Translations under genes and position numbers: made by a program
Source: an uncultured Lachnospiraceae bacterium
GTDB taxonomy: Bacteria > Bacillota > Clostridia > Lachnospirales > Lachnospiraceae
Direction of reading: 5' to 3'
NCBI GenBank assembly: GCA_910584945.1
Contig: CAJUDY010000049.1
Coordinates: 1-24,641 of the forward strand
Length of the DNA: 24,641 nt
Notes under the pieces: model-generated
What the model was told of the DNA's origin: nothing
Database searches by the model: none
What the model saw: the letters and a program-made list of their open reading frames with translations, nothing else
Shown here: piece by piece, positions 1 to 7,611 of the stretch
Position numbering within the stretch: the stretch's first letter is position 1
How the letters are laid out: each line of letters begins with the position of its first letter

Positions 1-1605
1 TTCCTCCTCTGCCATTAAAAATACTGTATCCACCCGGAACAAATCTCCGTCCAGCGTCACTTCGAACCTCCCGCCGCAGGCCTCCGTAAAGCTCCTAGCA
101 ATGGCGAGACCCAGACCGTTTCCTTCGGTACTCCTGCTTTTGTCTCCTCTGGTAAACCGCTCCATGATCTCTTCCGCGCTGAACTCCATCTCACAGCCGG
201 AGGTATTCTTCACGGAAGTCAGGATCTCTCCCTCCTGCTCTCTCACCTCCACAAAGACGCGGCTTTTATCCATGGAATATTTCAGCGTGTTTTCAATCAG
301 ATTCTGGTAAACCCGGTACATCTTCTTGCTGTCCCCGAGAAAAGGCAGCTCCTTCTCCTCAATCCTGATCCGAAAAATAAGTCCCGACCGGTCGATCCGG
401 TCCTGCATATCGGCCATGGTCTGCCGAATCAGCCGAGCCATGTCCAGCCGCTCCAGCTTCAGATCCTGTCCGCCGCTGGTAGCCTTGGCCATATCGAATA
501 CATCCTGGATCATATCCCGGAGCCTTACTGTCTTGCCTGAGAGAAGCTCCACATAATCCTTTGCCTCCTGGGGAAGCCCTTCCACCTGTTTTAGGAGATC
601 GATGCACCCGATCATGGAAGTCAGGGGCGTCTTCAGATCGTGGGACACATTGGTAATCAGATCCACCTTCATCCGCTCGCTCTGAATCCTTTTCTCCATA
701 CTCTCCCTCTTATTCTCCCGGATATAGAGAAGGGACTCCTCGGTCTTGCGGAAGATGGACCAGGGCTTCAGCACCGGCTCCTCCCCCACTCTGCGGTCCT
801 CCGCAATCTGTCCGATCTCGTCGAGCAGGATTCCCACTTCTCTGGAAGTCCGAAGCACAAACCAGAGATTCAAAAGCATAGAGAAGGCCCCCACCAGAGA
901 AAGGATCGTCATGGCATCCTCGATGTCATAGTACACGGCTCCCATATACAAAAAGGCAGTGAAGAACAGCAGGCTCTCTCCGATCAGAAGCTGAAGTCTT
1001 CGGTTGCGGAATTCCTTCGACGCGATTCCTTTTTCCGCCCGGAAGACACGGTATACTTCCCAGCGCTTCAGGAACACTTCGCTTTTATTTTTAAGCAGCA
1101 CTTTCGCCTGGGAAAAAAACAGCCTTTTCCGAAGCTTTTCCCTGGAGATATGTCTCATTACAGACATGTACAGGACCACCGTAAAAAGAACGATGGTCCC
1201 GGTCATGAAAAAAAGAGAGAAAAACCGGCGCAAAAAAATAACCGGATATCGAAAAGAACCAAAAATACTGTTCACCATATAGCTGTAACGCCACCATCCG
1301 GATTTTCCATTCAGAACCAGAACACATAAAAGGACCGCAAGGATCAGATCCGGGAAGGTCTTATCCAAAAATTCCACCGGAACCAGATTGGTTTTCCCAT
1401 TTTTCATCGCCCGGCCCAGGTGAAGGACAGAGATGACCGAGAACAACAGAAACCAGAGGCCCAGGACCTGGGAAGTCCCGTTGCCCCGCTCTGCAAGAGC
1501 CAGCAGGATCAGCGTGCATCCCGGACAGATCGCCGAGCCAAAAAAGCTCCAGGACGGGTTCCTCTCCTCTGTCCCGTATTTATAATTTTTCCATTTTGTA
1601 TCCAA
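1..1605 (-). CDS. Membrane sensor histidine kinase, C-terminal end cut by window edge
   Basis: Translating the minus strand gives an open frame of 535 codons that runs off the left edge without a stop; probably only a few residues are missing. From the hydrophobicity I read about six membrane segments (near residues 21-38, 47-63, 85-98, 125-150 and two between about 200 and 255), then a cytoplasmic linker and a kinase core. The H-box is NVSHDLKTPLTS with the phospho-acceptor His at about 322; the N-box is NLIEN at 435-439; the G-box is GNGLGLAIA near the end. It should autophosphorylate and pass phosphate to the adjacent response regulator. The signal is unknown. The start is uncertain: TTG at 1605 overlaps the regulator gene by 26 bases and is the only usable start after an in-frame TAA; the first in-frame ATG is at 1407 (residue 67) and would remove two membrane segments. 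Family assignment is firm, start is not. Confidence 0.9.
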   Translation of the reverse strand, partial: MDTKWKNYKYGTEERNPSWSFFGSAICPGCTLILLALAERGNGTSQVLGLWFLLFSVISVLHLGRAMKNGKTNLVPVEFLDKTFPDLILAVLLCVLVLNGKSGWWRYSYMVNSIFGSFRYPVIFLRRFFSLFFMTGTIVLFTVVLYMSVMRHISREKLRKRLFFSQAKVLLKNKSEVFLKRWEVYRVFRAEKGIASKEFRNRRLQLLIGESLLFFTAFLYMGAVYYDIEDAMTILSLVGAFSMLLNLWFVLRTSREVGILLDEIGQIAEDRRVGEEPVLKPWSIFRKTEESLLYIRENKRESMEKRIQSERMKVDLITNVSHDLKTPLTSMIGCIDLLKQVEGLPQEAKDYVELLSGKTVRLRDMIQDVFDMAKATSGGQDLKLERLDMARLIRQTMADMQDRIDRSGLIFRIRIEEKELPFLGDSKKMYRVYQNLIENTLKYSMDKSRVFVEVREQEGEILTSVKNTSGCEMEFSAEEIMERFTRGDKSRSTEGNGLGLAIARSFTEACGGRFEVTLDGDLFRVDTVFLMAEEE

Positions 1606-2287
1606 TGCCCCACACCACCTTTAAATATTTGGGATTTTTTGTATCAATCTCGATCTTTTCCCGGATTCTGCGAATATGTACCATGACTGTATTTTCCACC
1701 GCGTAAGCGTCCTCATTCCAGACTTTGGAATAGATCTCTTCCGCGGAGAATACCTGACCCATATTCCGCATCAGGAACTCGATAATCCGGTATTCGGTCG
1801 CGGTGAGGCGGACCCGCTCTCCATCCACATAAAATTCTTTCCCGATGAGATCAAGGGTCAGACCTCCGGTCTTTAAGACATTATCCACCTGTTCCTGCTT
1901 CTCCACATCCCCCAGCGTCATATATCTGCGAAGCTGGGAACGGACCCTCGCCATCAGCTCCGCGGTCTGAAAAGGTTTGGACACATAATCATCCGCCCCG
2001 ATGGAAAGGCCGAGCACTTTGTCGCTTTCCTCCGTCTTTGCTGAAAGCATGATCACCGGGATGTTCTGCCTCCTCCGAATCTCCATCAAAGTGGACAATC
2101 CGTCCAGGCGCGGCATCATCACGTCCAGAAGCAAAAGATGCACTCTTTTTTCGGTCAGAATCTCCAGCGCTTCCATGCCGTCATAGGCCGCATAGACCTG
2201 ATAGCCTTCCAGCTCCAGAAGCTTTCCCAGGACCTTCACAATCTCTCTGTCGTCATCCACCACCAGAATGGCCTGTTTTTCTTCCAT
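1580..2287 (-). CDS. OmpR/PhoB-family response regulator
   Basis: 235 residues, full length for the family. The N-terminal receiver domain (about 5-118) has the acidic pair D11/D12, phospho-acceptor D55 in LLLLDVMMP, the Ser switch residue S82 and the conserved K104 in SKPF. The C-terminal winged-helix DNA-binding domain (about 130-235) ends with the typical VWGIGYKME strand. It most likely binds DNA as a dimer after phosphorylation by the kinase encoded immediately downstream, whose frame overlaps its 3' end. A GAGAGGAAG ribosome binding site lies 10 bases before the ATG. It has its own candidate promoter, so the pair may be transcribed independently of the upstream TtcA-like gene. Target genes cannot be told from the window. 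Confidence 0.95.
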   Translation of the reverse strand: MEEKQAILVVDDDREIVKVLGKLLELEGYQVYAAYDGMEALEILTEKRVHLLLLDVMMPRLDGLSTLMEIRRRQNIPVIMLSAKTEESDKVLGLSIGADDYVSKPFQTAELMARVRSQLRRYMTLGDVEKQEQVDNVLKTGGLTLDLIGKEFYVDGERVRLTATEYRIIEFLMRNMGQVFSAEEIYSKVWNEDAYAVENTVMVHIRRIREKIEIDTKNPKYLKVVWGIGYKMEKL

Positions 2288-2316
2288 AACCCTATCGCTT
2301 CCTCTCTGATAGTTCT

Positions 2317-2345
2317 ATCATAACAGACAAAGCTGACATTTTTAA
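2317..2345 (-). promoter_or_regulatory. Candidate sigma-A promoter of the two-component operon
   Basis: On the minus strand TTAAAA (2345-2340) and TATGAT (2322-2317) are separated by exactly 17 bases. The -10 matches consensus at 5 of 6 positions, the -35 at 4 of 6. It lies in the 68-base gap between the TtcA-like gene and the response regulator, at the right distance from the ribosome binding site. No terminator is visible in this gap, so read-through from upstream is also possible. Confidence 0.5.
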
Positions 2346-2355
2346 GAGATAAAAC

Positions 2356-3054
2356 TTACAAATTTCTTACAATCGCATGAAACATCCGTTCCTTCGCTCC
2401 CGGATTTTCTCTCTGAATCCGCATAAGCAGTTCCTTTACATAGGCCCGCTTGGTGGTTCCGTCCACCGGACAGGCGCTCTTCATCACCGGAATCTCATAC
2501 CGGCGGCAAAATCCTCTCACCTGAGCCTCCTCCACGAGCATCAGCGGGCGGAGCACCGTCAGACGGGTATCCTCGAACCAGGTCACCGGTGGAAAGGCAT
2601 AGAATTGTCCCTGAAAGAGCAGAGACAAAAGCATGGTTTCCACAAAATCATCTTTGTGATGAGCATAGGCGATCTTATTGCAGCCCATCCGGAGCGCCTC
2701 CGTTACCAGGGCGCCTTTTCTGAGCTTTGCACAGAGAGAACAGGGGTTTTTCTCCTTCCGCTCTTCCATCACGATCCGTCCGATCTGCGTAGATACCAGC
2801 GAAAATTCCGCCGGAAGCTTCTCACAAAAGGACCTCACCCCCCGGTAGTCTCCGTTCCCGAATCCCAGATCCACGCTGACCGCGCAGACTTCAAAAGGTT
2901 TCGGGTAGAACCTAGACAATTCTTTCATGGCCAAAAGAAGGGTCAGGCTGTCCTTTCCTCCGGAGACCCCCACGGCAATCCGGTCTCCTGCTTCGATCAT
3001 CTGATATCTTTCCACCGCCTGCCTGACCAGGCTTAATAATTTTTGAAGCTGCAT
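2356..3054 (-). CDS. ttcA: TtcA-like tRNA 2-thiocytidine synthetase (PP-loop ATPase)
   Basis: 232 residues with the start at 3054, chosen because GGAG lies 9 bases upstream and the protein then begins directly with the family's N-terminal helix; an upstream in-frame ATG at 3105 lies inside a terminator-like hairpin. The adenylating PP-loop SGGKDS is at residues 31-36. A CSLC pair (C105/C108) and a third Cys (C195, SACP) match the three cysteines that hold the [4Fe-4S] cluster in TtcA, which adenylates C32 of tRNA and replaces its oxygen with sulfur. The AHHKDDFVET segment at 131-140 also fits. It is shorter than the E. coli protein (about 310 residues). A TtcA paralogue with another tRNA target cannot be excluded. 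Neighbours are trxA upstream and the two-component genes downstream. Confidence 0.85.
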   Translation of the reverse strand: MQLQKLLSLVRQAVERYQMIEAGDRIAVGVSGGKDSLTLLLAMKELSRFYPKPFEVCAVSVDLGFGNGDYRGVRSFCEKLPAEFSLVSTQIGRIVMEERKEKNPCSLCAKLRKGALVTEALRMGCNKIAYAHHKDDFVETMLLSLLFQGQFYAFPPVTWFEDTRLTVLRPLMLVEEAQVRGFCRRYEIPVMKSACPVDGTTKRAYVKELLMRIQRENPGAKERMFHAIVRNL

Positions 3055-3072
3055 AGTATCTTTCTCCATATG

Positions 3073-3116
3073 TAAAAGGACGGCCTTTTGGTATTCCAAC
3101 CTCAAAGGCCGCCCTT
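3073..3116 (-). terminator. Intrinsic terminator after trxA
   Basis: On the minus strand an 11-base stem (GGGCGGCCTTT paired with AAAGGCCGTCC, one G-U pair) encloses a 14-16 base loop and is followed by TTTTA. It starts 24 bases after the trxA stop codon. The T-tail ends about 7 bases before the ribosome binding site of the TtcA-like gene, leaving no room for a separate promoter between them. Confidence 0.8.
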
Positions 3117-3140
3117 CTTCCTTATGGCCATCGAACCAGG

Positions 3141-3452
3141 TTACATCTCCAGAGACTCGAGGATCTCTTCCAGGGGATGAAAACCTTGTATGGTCTTAAA
3201 TATCTTTTCCCCGCTGAACACCAGCATCGTGGGGACATGGGTCACGCCGAACCGCTCGGCAAGACGCGGGTCCTCGTCAATGTTGACTTTGCAGAACTTC
3301 ACGTCGCACGCCTCCTTCGCCGCCTGTTCAAGAACCGGGTGCTGTGCTTTGCAGGGACCGCACCAGTCTGCGTAAAAATCCACAAGAACCGGGCCGCCGG
3401 CCTCCGTCACTTCAGTCTGAAAATTGTCTCCGGTAATCTGTTTGATTTCCAT
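3141..3452 (-). CDS. trxA: Thioredoxin
   Basis: 103 residues, normal thioredoxin length. The active site WCGPC has C31 and C34, and the cis-proline loop HVPTM has P74. The thiol pair reduces protein disulfides in the cytoplasm and is recharged by a thioredoxin reductase, which is not in this window. The start at 3452 is set by AAAGGAG 8 bases upstream; the frame stays open to 3506 but that extension has no ribosome binding site and no thioredoxin similarity. The gene lies between hom and the TtcA-like gene. A thiol reductant would fit sulfur transfer by TtcA, but that link is inference from position only. Confidence 0.95.
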   Translation of the reverse strand: MEIKQITGDNFQTEVTEAGGPVLVDFYADWCGPCKAQHPVLEQAAKEACDVKFCKVNIDEDPRLAERFGVTHVPTMLVFSGEKIFKTIQGFHPLEEILESLEM

Positions 3453-3620
3453 TGGCGCTCTCCTTTCTGAGCCGCAACTGTTTGATCTCTTCACAGCTGC
3501 TTCCATCGCACAGTATCAGTGTGCCCATCTGCAAGGCTGACTCACAGGAAATTTCAGGCACCCTCTGAAAATGCGCCCTTTTTCCTCCTGGCAATATATG
3601 CCAGCAGTTTTTCTGCTTTT
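3453..3620 (-). other. Unassigned 168-base stretch between hom and trxA
   Basis: No gene could be assigned with confidence. Reading the minus strand, two small hairpins follow the hom stop (GCAG-AAAAA-CTGC, then CTGGCA-TATAT-TGCCAG) and directly precede a strong ribosome binding sequence, GGAGG, at about 3582-3587. No ATG, GTG or TTG stands at a proper distance from it. One frame is open from here into trxA and reads protein-like (TTG at 3594, internal ATG, three Cys); a second frame is lysine-rich and short. It may hold the trxA promoter, a leader peptide or a decayed small gene. Confidence 0.35.
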
Positions 3621-4934
3621 TTACATCAAATCGTTTTCCTGACGCTGGGAATACACCCGGATCACGGACGCCACCTCCCGGATCATGGACATCTGTCCAA
3701 AGATCACCAAAGCATCCTTTAAGTGACGCTTTTCCACCTTTTCCGTAATCACCACCAGCTCCGCCACACCGGCTACCGCCGGCTTTTGAATGACCTGGTT
3801 GATGCTCACGTTGTTGTTGCCCAGTACCCCGGCGACTCCTGCCAGAATCCCCGTGCGGTCTTCCACAATCAGGCGCAGAAAATACCGGTGCCTGGATTCT
3901 CCGGAGGCTTTCATCGGAAGTTCCCGGTAGCAGCTGCAGCCGATCCGTCCGCAGCAGTCGTACTGCATATTTCTGGCAACGGCAATCACATCTCCCATCA
4001 CCGCGCTGGCGGTGGGCAGCTCTCCCGCGCCCTTTCCCTGGAACATGGCGTCGTCCACCGCGTCTCCGTGAACAAAGACTGCATTGAAGGCGTCCTTTAC
4101 ATGGGACAGCGGATGGGTGGCGGGAATCATCATGGGAAAGACTCCGACTTCCATCTCTCCGTCTGTATTCCTTGCCACACCCAGGAGTTTCAGCGTATAT
4201 CCAAACTCCCTGGCATACTGGATATCCTTCGCCGTAATTTTTGTAATCCCTTTTACGTCCACATCCTGAAACGTCACTCGGGAATGAAAGGCGATGGAAG
4301 CCAGAATCGCCATCTTGCGCCCCGCGTCCAGCCCTTCCACGTCAGCGGTGGGGTCCGCCTCCGCAAAGCCCAACTCCTGGGCCTTTTTTAACGCATCCTG
4401 GAAGTCCATGCCGTCCTCAGTCATACGGGTCAGAATATAGTTGGTCGTGCCGTTGACGATCCCCATGACCTCCGTGATCTCGTTGCCCGCCAGACACTCC
4501 TTCAAGGGACGGATGATCGGGATACCGCCGCCCACTGCCGCTTCAAACTGCAGGTCGCAGTGGTTGCGCTCCGCCGCGTCCATCAGTTCTTTTCCGTGCT
4601 CCGCCATCAGATCTTTGTTGGCCGTCACCACATGTTTCCCGGCTTCCAGCGCCTGCAGAATACGGGTGCGGGCCGGTTCGATGCCTCCCATCAGTTCGAT
4701 CACGATCTGAATATCCGGATCATGTAAAATGCTCTCCCAGTCGTCGGTCAGTACTTCCTTCGGGATACCCGGCCGCTTTTTGCCCACGTCTCTTACCAGC
4801 ACTTTGCTGATCTGAAGGCTGGCCTGAATCTTGTCCGGCATTTCCTTTTCTCTCATCTTCAGAAGCTTATAGACGCCTCCTCCGACGGTTCCCGCGCCCA
4901 GAAGCGCCGCCTGAATCTTCTGATATCTACTCAT
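3621..4934 (-). CDS. hom: Homoserine dehydrogenase with C-terminal ACT domain
   Basis: 437 residues with the start at 4934 (GGAG 6 bases upstream). The N-terminal nucleotide-binding motif LLGAGTVGGG is at residues 11-20, followed by the aspartate-semialdehyde/homoserine domain with the conserved GGGIPIIRPL segment and NGTTNYIL. The last 80 or so residues (HRYFLRLIVEDRTG onward) form an ACT domain, which in this family senses threonine. It reduces aspartate semialdehyde to homoserine, the branch point to threonine and methionine. Its ATG overlaps the stop of the upstream cysteine-rich protein gene by 8 bases, so translation is probably coupled. A longer open frame to 4985 lies inside that gene and is not used. 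ilvA, which consumes threonine, is two genes upstream. Confidence 0.95.
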   Translation of the reverse strand: MSRYQKIQAALLGAGTVGGGVYKLLKMREKEMPDKIQASLQISKVLVRDVGKKRPGIPKEVLTDDWESILHDPDIQIVIELMGGIEPARTRILQALEAGKHVVTANKDLMAEHGKELMDAAERNHCDLQFEAAVGGGIPIIRPLKECLAGNEITEVMGIVNGTTNYILTRMTEDGMDFQDALKKAQELGFAEADPTADVEGLDAGRKMAILASIAFHSRVTFQDVDVKGITKITAKDIQYAREFGYTLKLLGVARNTDGEMEVGVFPMMIPATHPLSHVKDAFNAVFVHGDAVDDAMFQGKGAGELPTASAVMGDVIAVARNMQYDCCGRIGCSCYRELPMKASGESRHRYFLRLIVEDRTGILAGVAGVLGNNNVSINQVIQKPAVAGVAELVVITEKVEKRHLKDALVIFGQMSMIREVASVIRVYSQRQENDLM

Positions 4935-5346
4935 GCTCTTCTCCAAACAACACGTCCTCGGCAATCCGGGCTGCTGCGCGGACACAGTCCGGGCAGGAAT
5001 ATTTGGGTGTCCCGGTCTCGATTCCTTTTAATTCTTTGCACACAGTGGCGCCGCAGGTCTTTTGAAAGCGTTCTGTGATCTCTTTGGACAGTTTGTAAGT
5101 CTTTCCTTTGGTTTTTGGCGCTTCCAGGTTGCCGTCGCTGCATTTTAACCCCGTCAGCATCACGGCCCCGGACAGGGCGCCGCAGGTATTCTCCTTGCCG
5201 CCCATGCCTGCTCCAAAACCTTCGCTCATACAGAATGCGTCCTTCTCCTGTGTTCCGAGAAGGTCGCAGTATGTACAGACGACCGCCTGCGCACAGTTGT
5301 ACCCGCTCTTGTGTCTTTTCACTGCATCTTCTACTCTGCTTGTCAC
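4927..5346 (-). CDS. C_GCAxxG_C_C family cysteine-rich protein
   Basis: 139 residues with ten cysteines (18, 24, 27, 39, 55, 69, 98, 103, 118, 121). The pattern NCAQAV, then CGALSGAVM, then C98 and C118 matches the C_GCAxxG_C_C family, thought to bind metal or act in redox reactions; its function is not established. It starts with GTG at 5346, with AGGAGG 7 bases upstream; the overlapping ATG is followed at once by TGA. It lies 26 bases after ilvA and overlaps hom by 8 bases, a placement that ties its expression to both amino-acid genes. No signal peptide or membrane segment is seen, so it is probably cytoplasmic. The family call is solid, the role is open. Confidence 0.85.
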   Translation of the reverse strand: MTSRVEDAVKRHKSGYNCAQAVVCTYCDLLGTQEKDAFCMSEGFGAGMGGKENTCGALSGAVMLTGLKCSDGNLEAPKTKGKTYKLSKEITERFQKTCGATVCKELKGIETGTPKYSCPDCVRAAARIAEDVLFGEEHE

Positions 5347-5372
5347 ATTCGTACCTCCTTGTAAGTTCTATA

Positions 5373-6584
5373 CTATGGATTCGCCCGAATCAGCCTCGGG
5401 CGGTACCCGCTGTTCTCCAGTTCCCGTATGATCCGCTCTTTGTGCTCGGTCCCAAAGGCCTCCATGGTGATCTTGAGTTCCACCGCCGCGTTGCGGTTTG
5501 TGCTGACGAACTGGTTGTGATCCAGACGGATCACATTTCCCTGCTGTCCGGCGATCAGAGACGCCACATGCACCAGTTCTCCCGGCTTATCCGGAAGCAG
5601 TACCGACACCGTGAAGATCCGGTCTCTCTGAATCAGTCCGTGCTGAACCACCGAAGACATGGTGATGATGTCCATATTGCCGCCGCTTAAGATGCACACG
5701 ACCTTTTTATTCCTCACATCCAGATGCTTTAACGCCGCCACGCTCAGAAGGCCGGAATTCTCCACGATCATCTTGTGGTTCTCCACCATGTCCAGAAACG
5801 CCACGATCAGCTCGTCGTCCGGCACGGAGATTACATGGTCGATGTTCTCCTGAATATAGGGAAAGATCAGCTTGCCGGGCTGACGCACCGCCGTGCCGTC
5901 TGCGATGGTATTGCTGGAGGGAAGGCAGATCACCTCTCCCTTCTCCATCGACTGCTCCATACAGTTGGCGCCTTTTGGCTCCACACCGATCACCTTAATC
6001 TTGGGATTCAGATATTTCGCCAGCGTCGCCACGCCGGCCGCCAGTCCGCCTCCGCCGATGGGTACCAGAATGTAGTCCACCAGCGGCAGTTCTTTGAAGA
6101 TCTCCATAGAGATCGTTCCCTGGCCTGTCGCCACGTCCAGATCATCGAAGGGGTGAATGAAGGTATATCCCTTCTCCTCTGCCAGCTCATAGGCATGGGC
6201 GCAGGCCTCATCATAATCATTTCCATAGAGGACCACGTCCGCCCCATACTCTTTGGTATGATTTACCTTGATGAGCGGCGTGGTGGTGGGCATCACAATC
6301 ACGGCTTTACAGCCGTACTCTTTCGCCGCGTAGGCCACGCCCTGGGCATGATTGCCCGCTGAGGCCGTAATCAGCCCCTGGGCCCGCTCTTCCTCCGTCA
6401 GCGTGCTGATCTTATAATAAGCGCCCCGGATCTTAAAAGCCCCGGTCTTCTGCATATTCTCCGGTTTCAGGTAGACTTTATTGCCGACCAGCTCGCTGAA
6501 ATACTGGCTGTACATTAACCGGGTCTCGGTCGTCACCCTTCCGACGATTTCACAGGCCTCCTCGAATTTTTCTAACGTCATCAT
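5373..6584 (-). CDS. ilvA: Threonine ammonia-lyase (threonine dehydratase), short ACT form
   Basis: 403 residues. The PLP-binding lysine is K51 in KTGAFKIRGA, the substrate loop SAGNHAQGVA follows, and the glycine-rich PLP phosphate site is PIGGGGLAAG. Residues from about 325 to the end form one ACT-like domain. The enzyme deaminates threonine to 2-oxobutyrate. The single short ACT domain resembles the catabolic-type or clostridial/Corynebacterium-type enzyme rather than the about 510-residue E. coli IlvA, so it may feed either isoleucine synthesis or 2-oxobutyrate breakdown. AAAGGAG lies 10 bases before the first of two adjacent ATGs. It follows ftsY by 27 bases with no visible promoter and leads into the cysteine-rich gene and hom. 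Confidence 0.93.
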   Translation of the reverse strand: MMTLEKFEEACEIVGRVTTETRLMYSQYFSELVGNKVYLKPENMQKTGAFKIRGAYYKISTLTEEERAQGLITASAGNHAQGVAYAAKEYGCKAVIVMPTTTPLIKVNHTKEYGADVVLYGNDYDEACAHAYELAEEKGYTFIHPFDDLDVATGQGTISMEIFKELPLVDYILVPIGGGGLAAGVATLAKYLNPKIKVIGVEPKGANCMEQSMEKGEVICLPSSNTIADGTAVRQPGKLIFPYIQENIDHVISVPDDELIVAFLDMVENHKMIVENSGLLSVAALKHLDVRNKKVVCILSGGNMDIITMSSVVQHGLIQRDRIFTVSVLLPDKPGELVHVASLIAGQQGNVIRLDHNQFVSTNRNAAVELKITMEAFGTEHKERIIRELENSGYRPRLIRANP

Positions 6585-6611
6585 ATTTTTCTGTCTCCTT
6601 TGTCTATATCC

Positions 6612-7544
6612 TTAAGACTCCAGAAGAAACAGCGCGTTCACGAAAGCGTCCGCGTCGAACTTCTGAAGATCGTCGATGTGTTCACCCACACCGATGTATT
6701 TCACCGGCACGTTCAGTTCCGACTGGATCGCCACGGCGATTCCGCCCTTGGCCGTCCCGTCCAGCTTGGTCAGGATGATGCCGGTCAGACTGGCCGCCTC
6801 ACCAAACTGTCTCGCCTGCTCCAGCGCGTTCTGCCCGGTGGTCCCGTCCAGCACTACCAGTGTCTCCCGATAGGCGTCGGGATATTCCCGCTCGATAATT
6901 CGATTGATCTTGCGGAGTTCTTCCATCAGATTTCGCTTATTGTGAAGCCGTCCCGCCGTATCGATCAGAAGGACGTCCGCTTTCCTGGCCTTTGCCGCGC
7001 ACACCGCGTCGTAAACCACCGACGCCGGGTCGGCGCCTTCGCCTCCCCCGATGATCTCTACCCCTGCCCGGTTGGCCCACTCGGTCAGCTGCTCTCCTGC
7101 CGCCGCCCGGAAGGTATCCGCCGCTGCAAGGATGACCCGTCTGCCTTGGTCCTTTAGTTTGCCCGCAAGCTTTCCCACAGACGTGGTCTTTCCGACCCCA
7201 TTGACGCCGATCACCAGCACCACCGAAGTTCTCTGCTCAAATTCATAAGCGGTCTCCCCCACCTGCATCTGTTCCTTGATGCTGTTGATCAGAAGTTCTT
7301 TGCACTCCTCCGGCTTGCGGATGTGCTGCTCTTTTACCTTTTTCTTCAAATTGTCGATGATGGACGTGGTGGCGTTGATGCCGATGTCTCCCATGATCAG
7401 AATCTCTTCGATCTCATCATAAAAATCTTCGTCAATATCGGAAAATCCGTTGAAAATGGCGTCCATGCCGGATACAATGTTGTTCCTGGTCTTGGTCAGT
7501 CCCTCCGCCAGACGCCGAAAAAAACCCTTTTTTTCTTCCGCCAT
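6612..7544 (-). CDS. ftsY: Signal recognition particle receptor FtsY
   Basis: 310 residues. A short N-terminal lysine/arginine-rich helix replaces the long acidic A domain of enterobacteria, as is common in Firmicutes. The N domain is at about 15-100, then the SRP GTPase G domain: P-loop GVNGVGKTT at 113-121, the DTFRAAA segment at about 143-149, DTAGR at 195-199 and TKLDG at 259-263. FtsY docks ribosome-SRP complexes at the membrane and releases nascent proteins to SecYEG. AGGAGG lies 14 bases before the ATG, a somewhat long spacing. It follows smc by 67 bases. ffh and ylxM, often found after ftsY in other Firmicutes, are not next to it; ilvA is. Confidence 0.97.
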   Translation of the reverse strand: MAEEKKGFFRRLAEGLTKTRNNIVSGMDAIFNGFSDIDEDFYDEIEEILIMGDIGINATTSIIDNLKKKVKEQHIRKPEECKELLINSIKEQMQVGETAYEFEQRTSVVLVIGVNGVGKTTSVGKLAGKLKDQGRRVILAAADTFRAAAGEQLTEWANRAGVEIIGGGEGADPASVVYDAVCAAKARKADVLLIDTAGRLHNKRNLMEELRKINRIIEREYPDAYRETLVVLDGTTGQNALEQARQFGEAASLTGIILTKLDGTAKGGIAVAIQSELNVPVKYIGVGEHIDDLQKFDADAFVNALFLLES

Positions 7545-7611
7545 AATAATCTAAAATACCTCCTGTTTGAGTTCCGTATCTGTCGCTCACTGCATTCTGA
7601 CAGATGCTGTT

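Noticed and set aside
640..1329. Long plus-strand open frames opposite the sensor kinase
   Set aside because: They are antisense shadows of the kinase gene, with no ribosome binding site and low-complexity His/Arg/Lys-rich translations; the minus frame carries all kinase motifs.
5347..7611. T-box or riboswitch controlling ilvA or hom
   Set aside because: Gaps upstream of ilvA, the cysteine-rich gene and hom are 27 bases or less, too short for such leaders.
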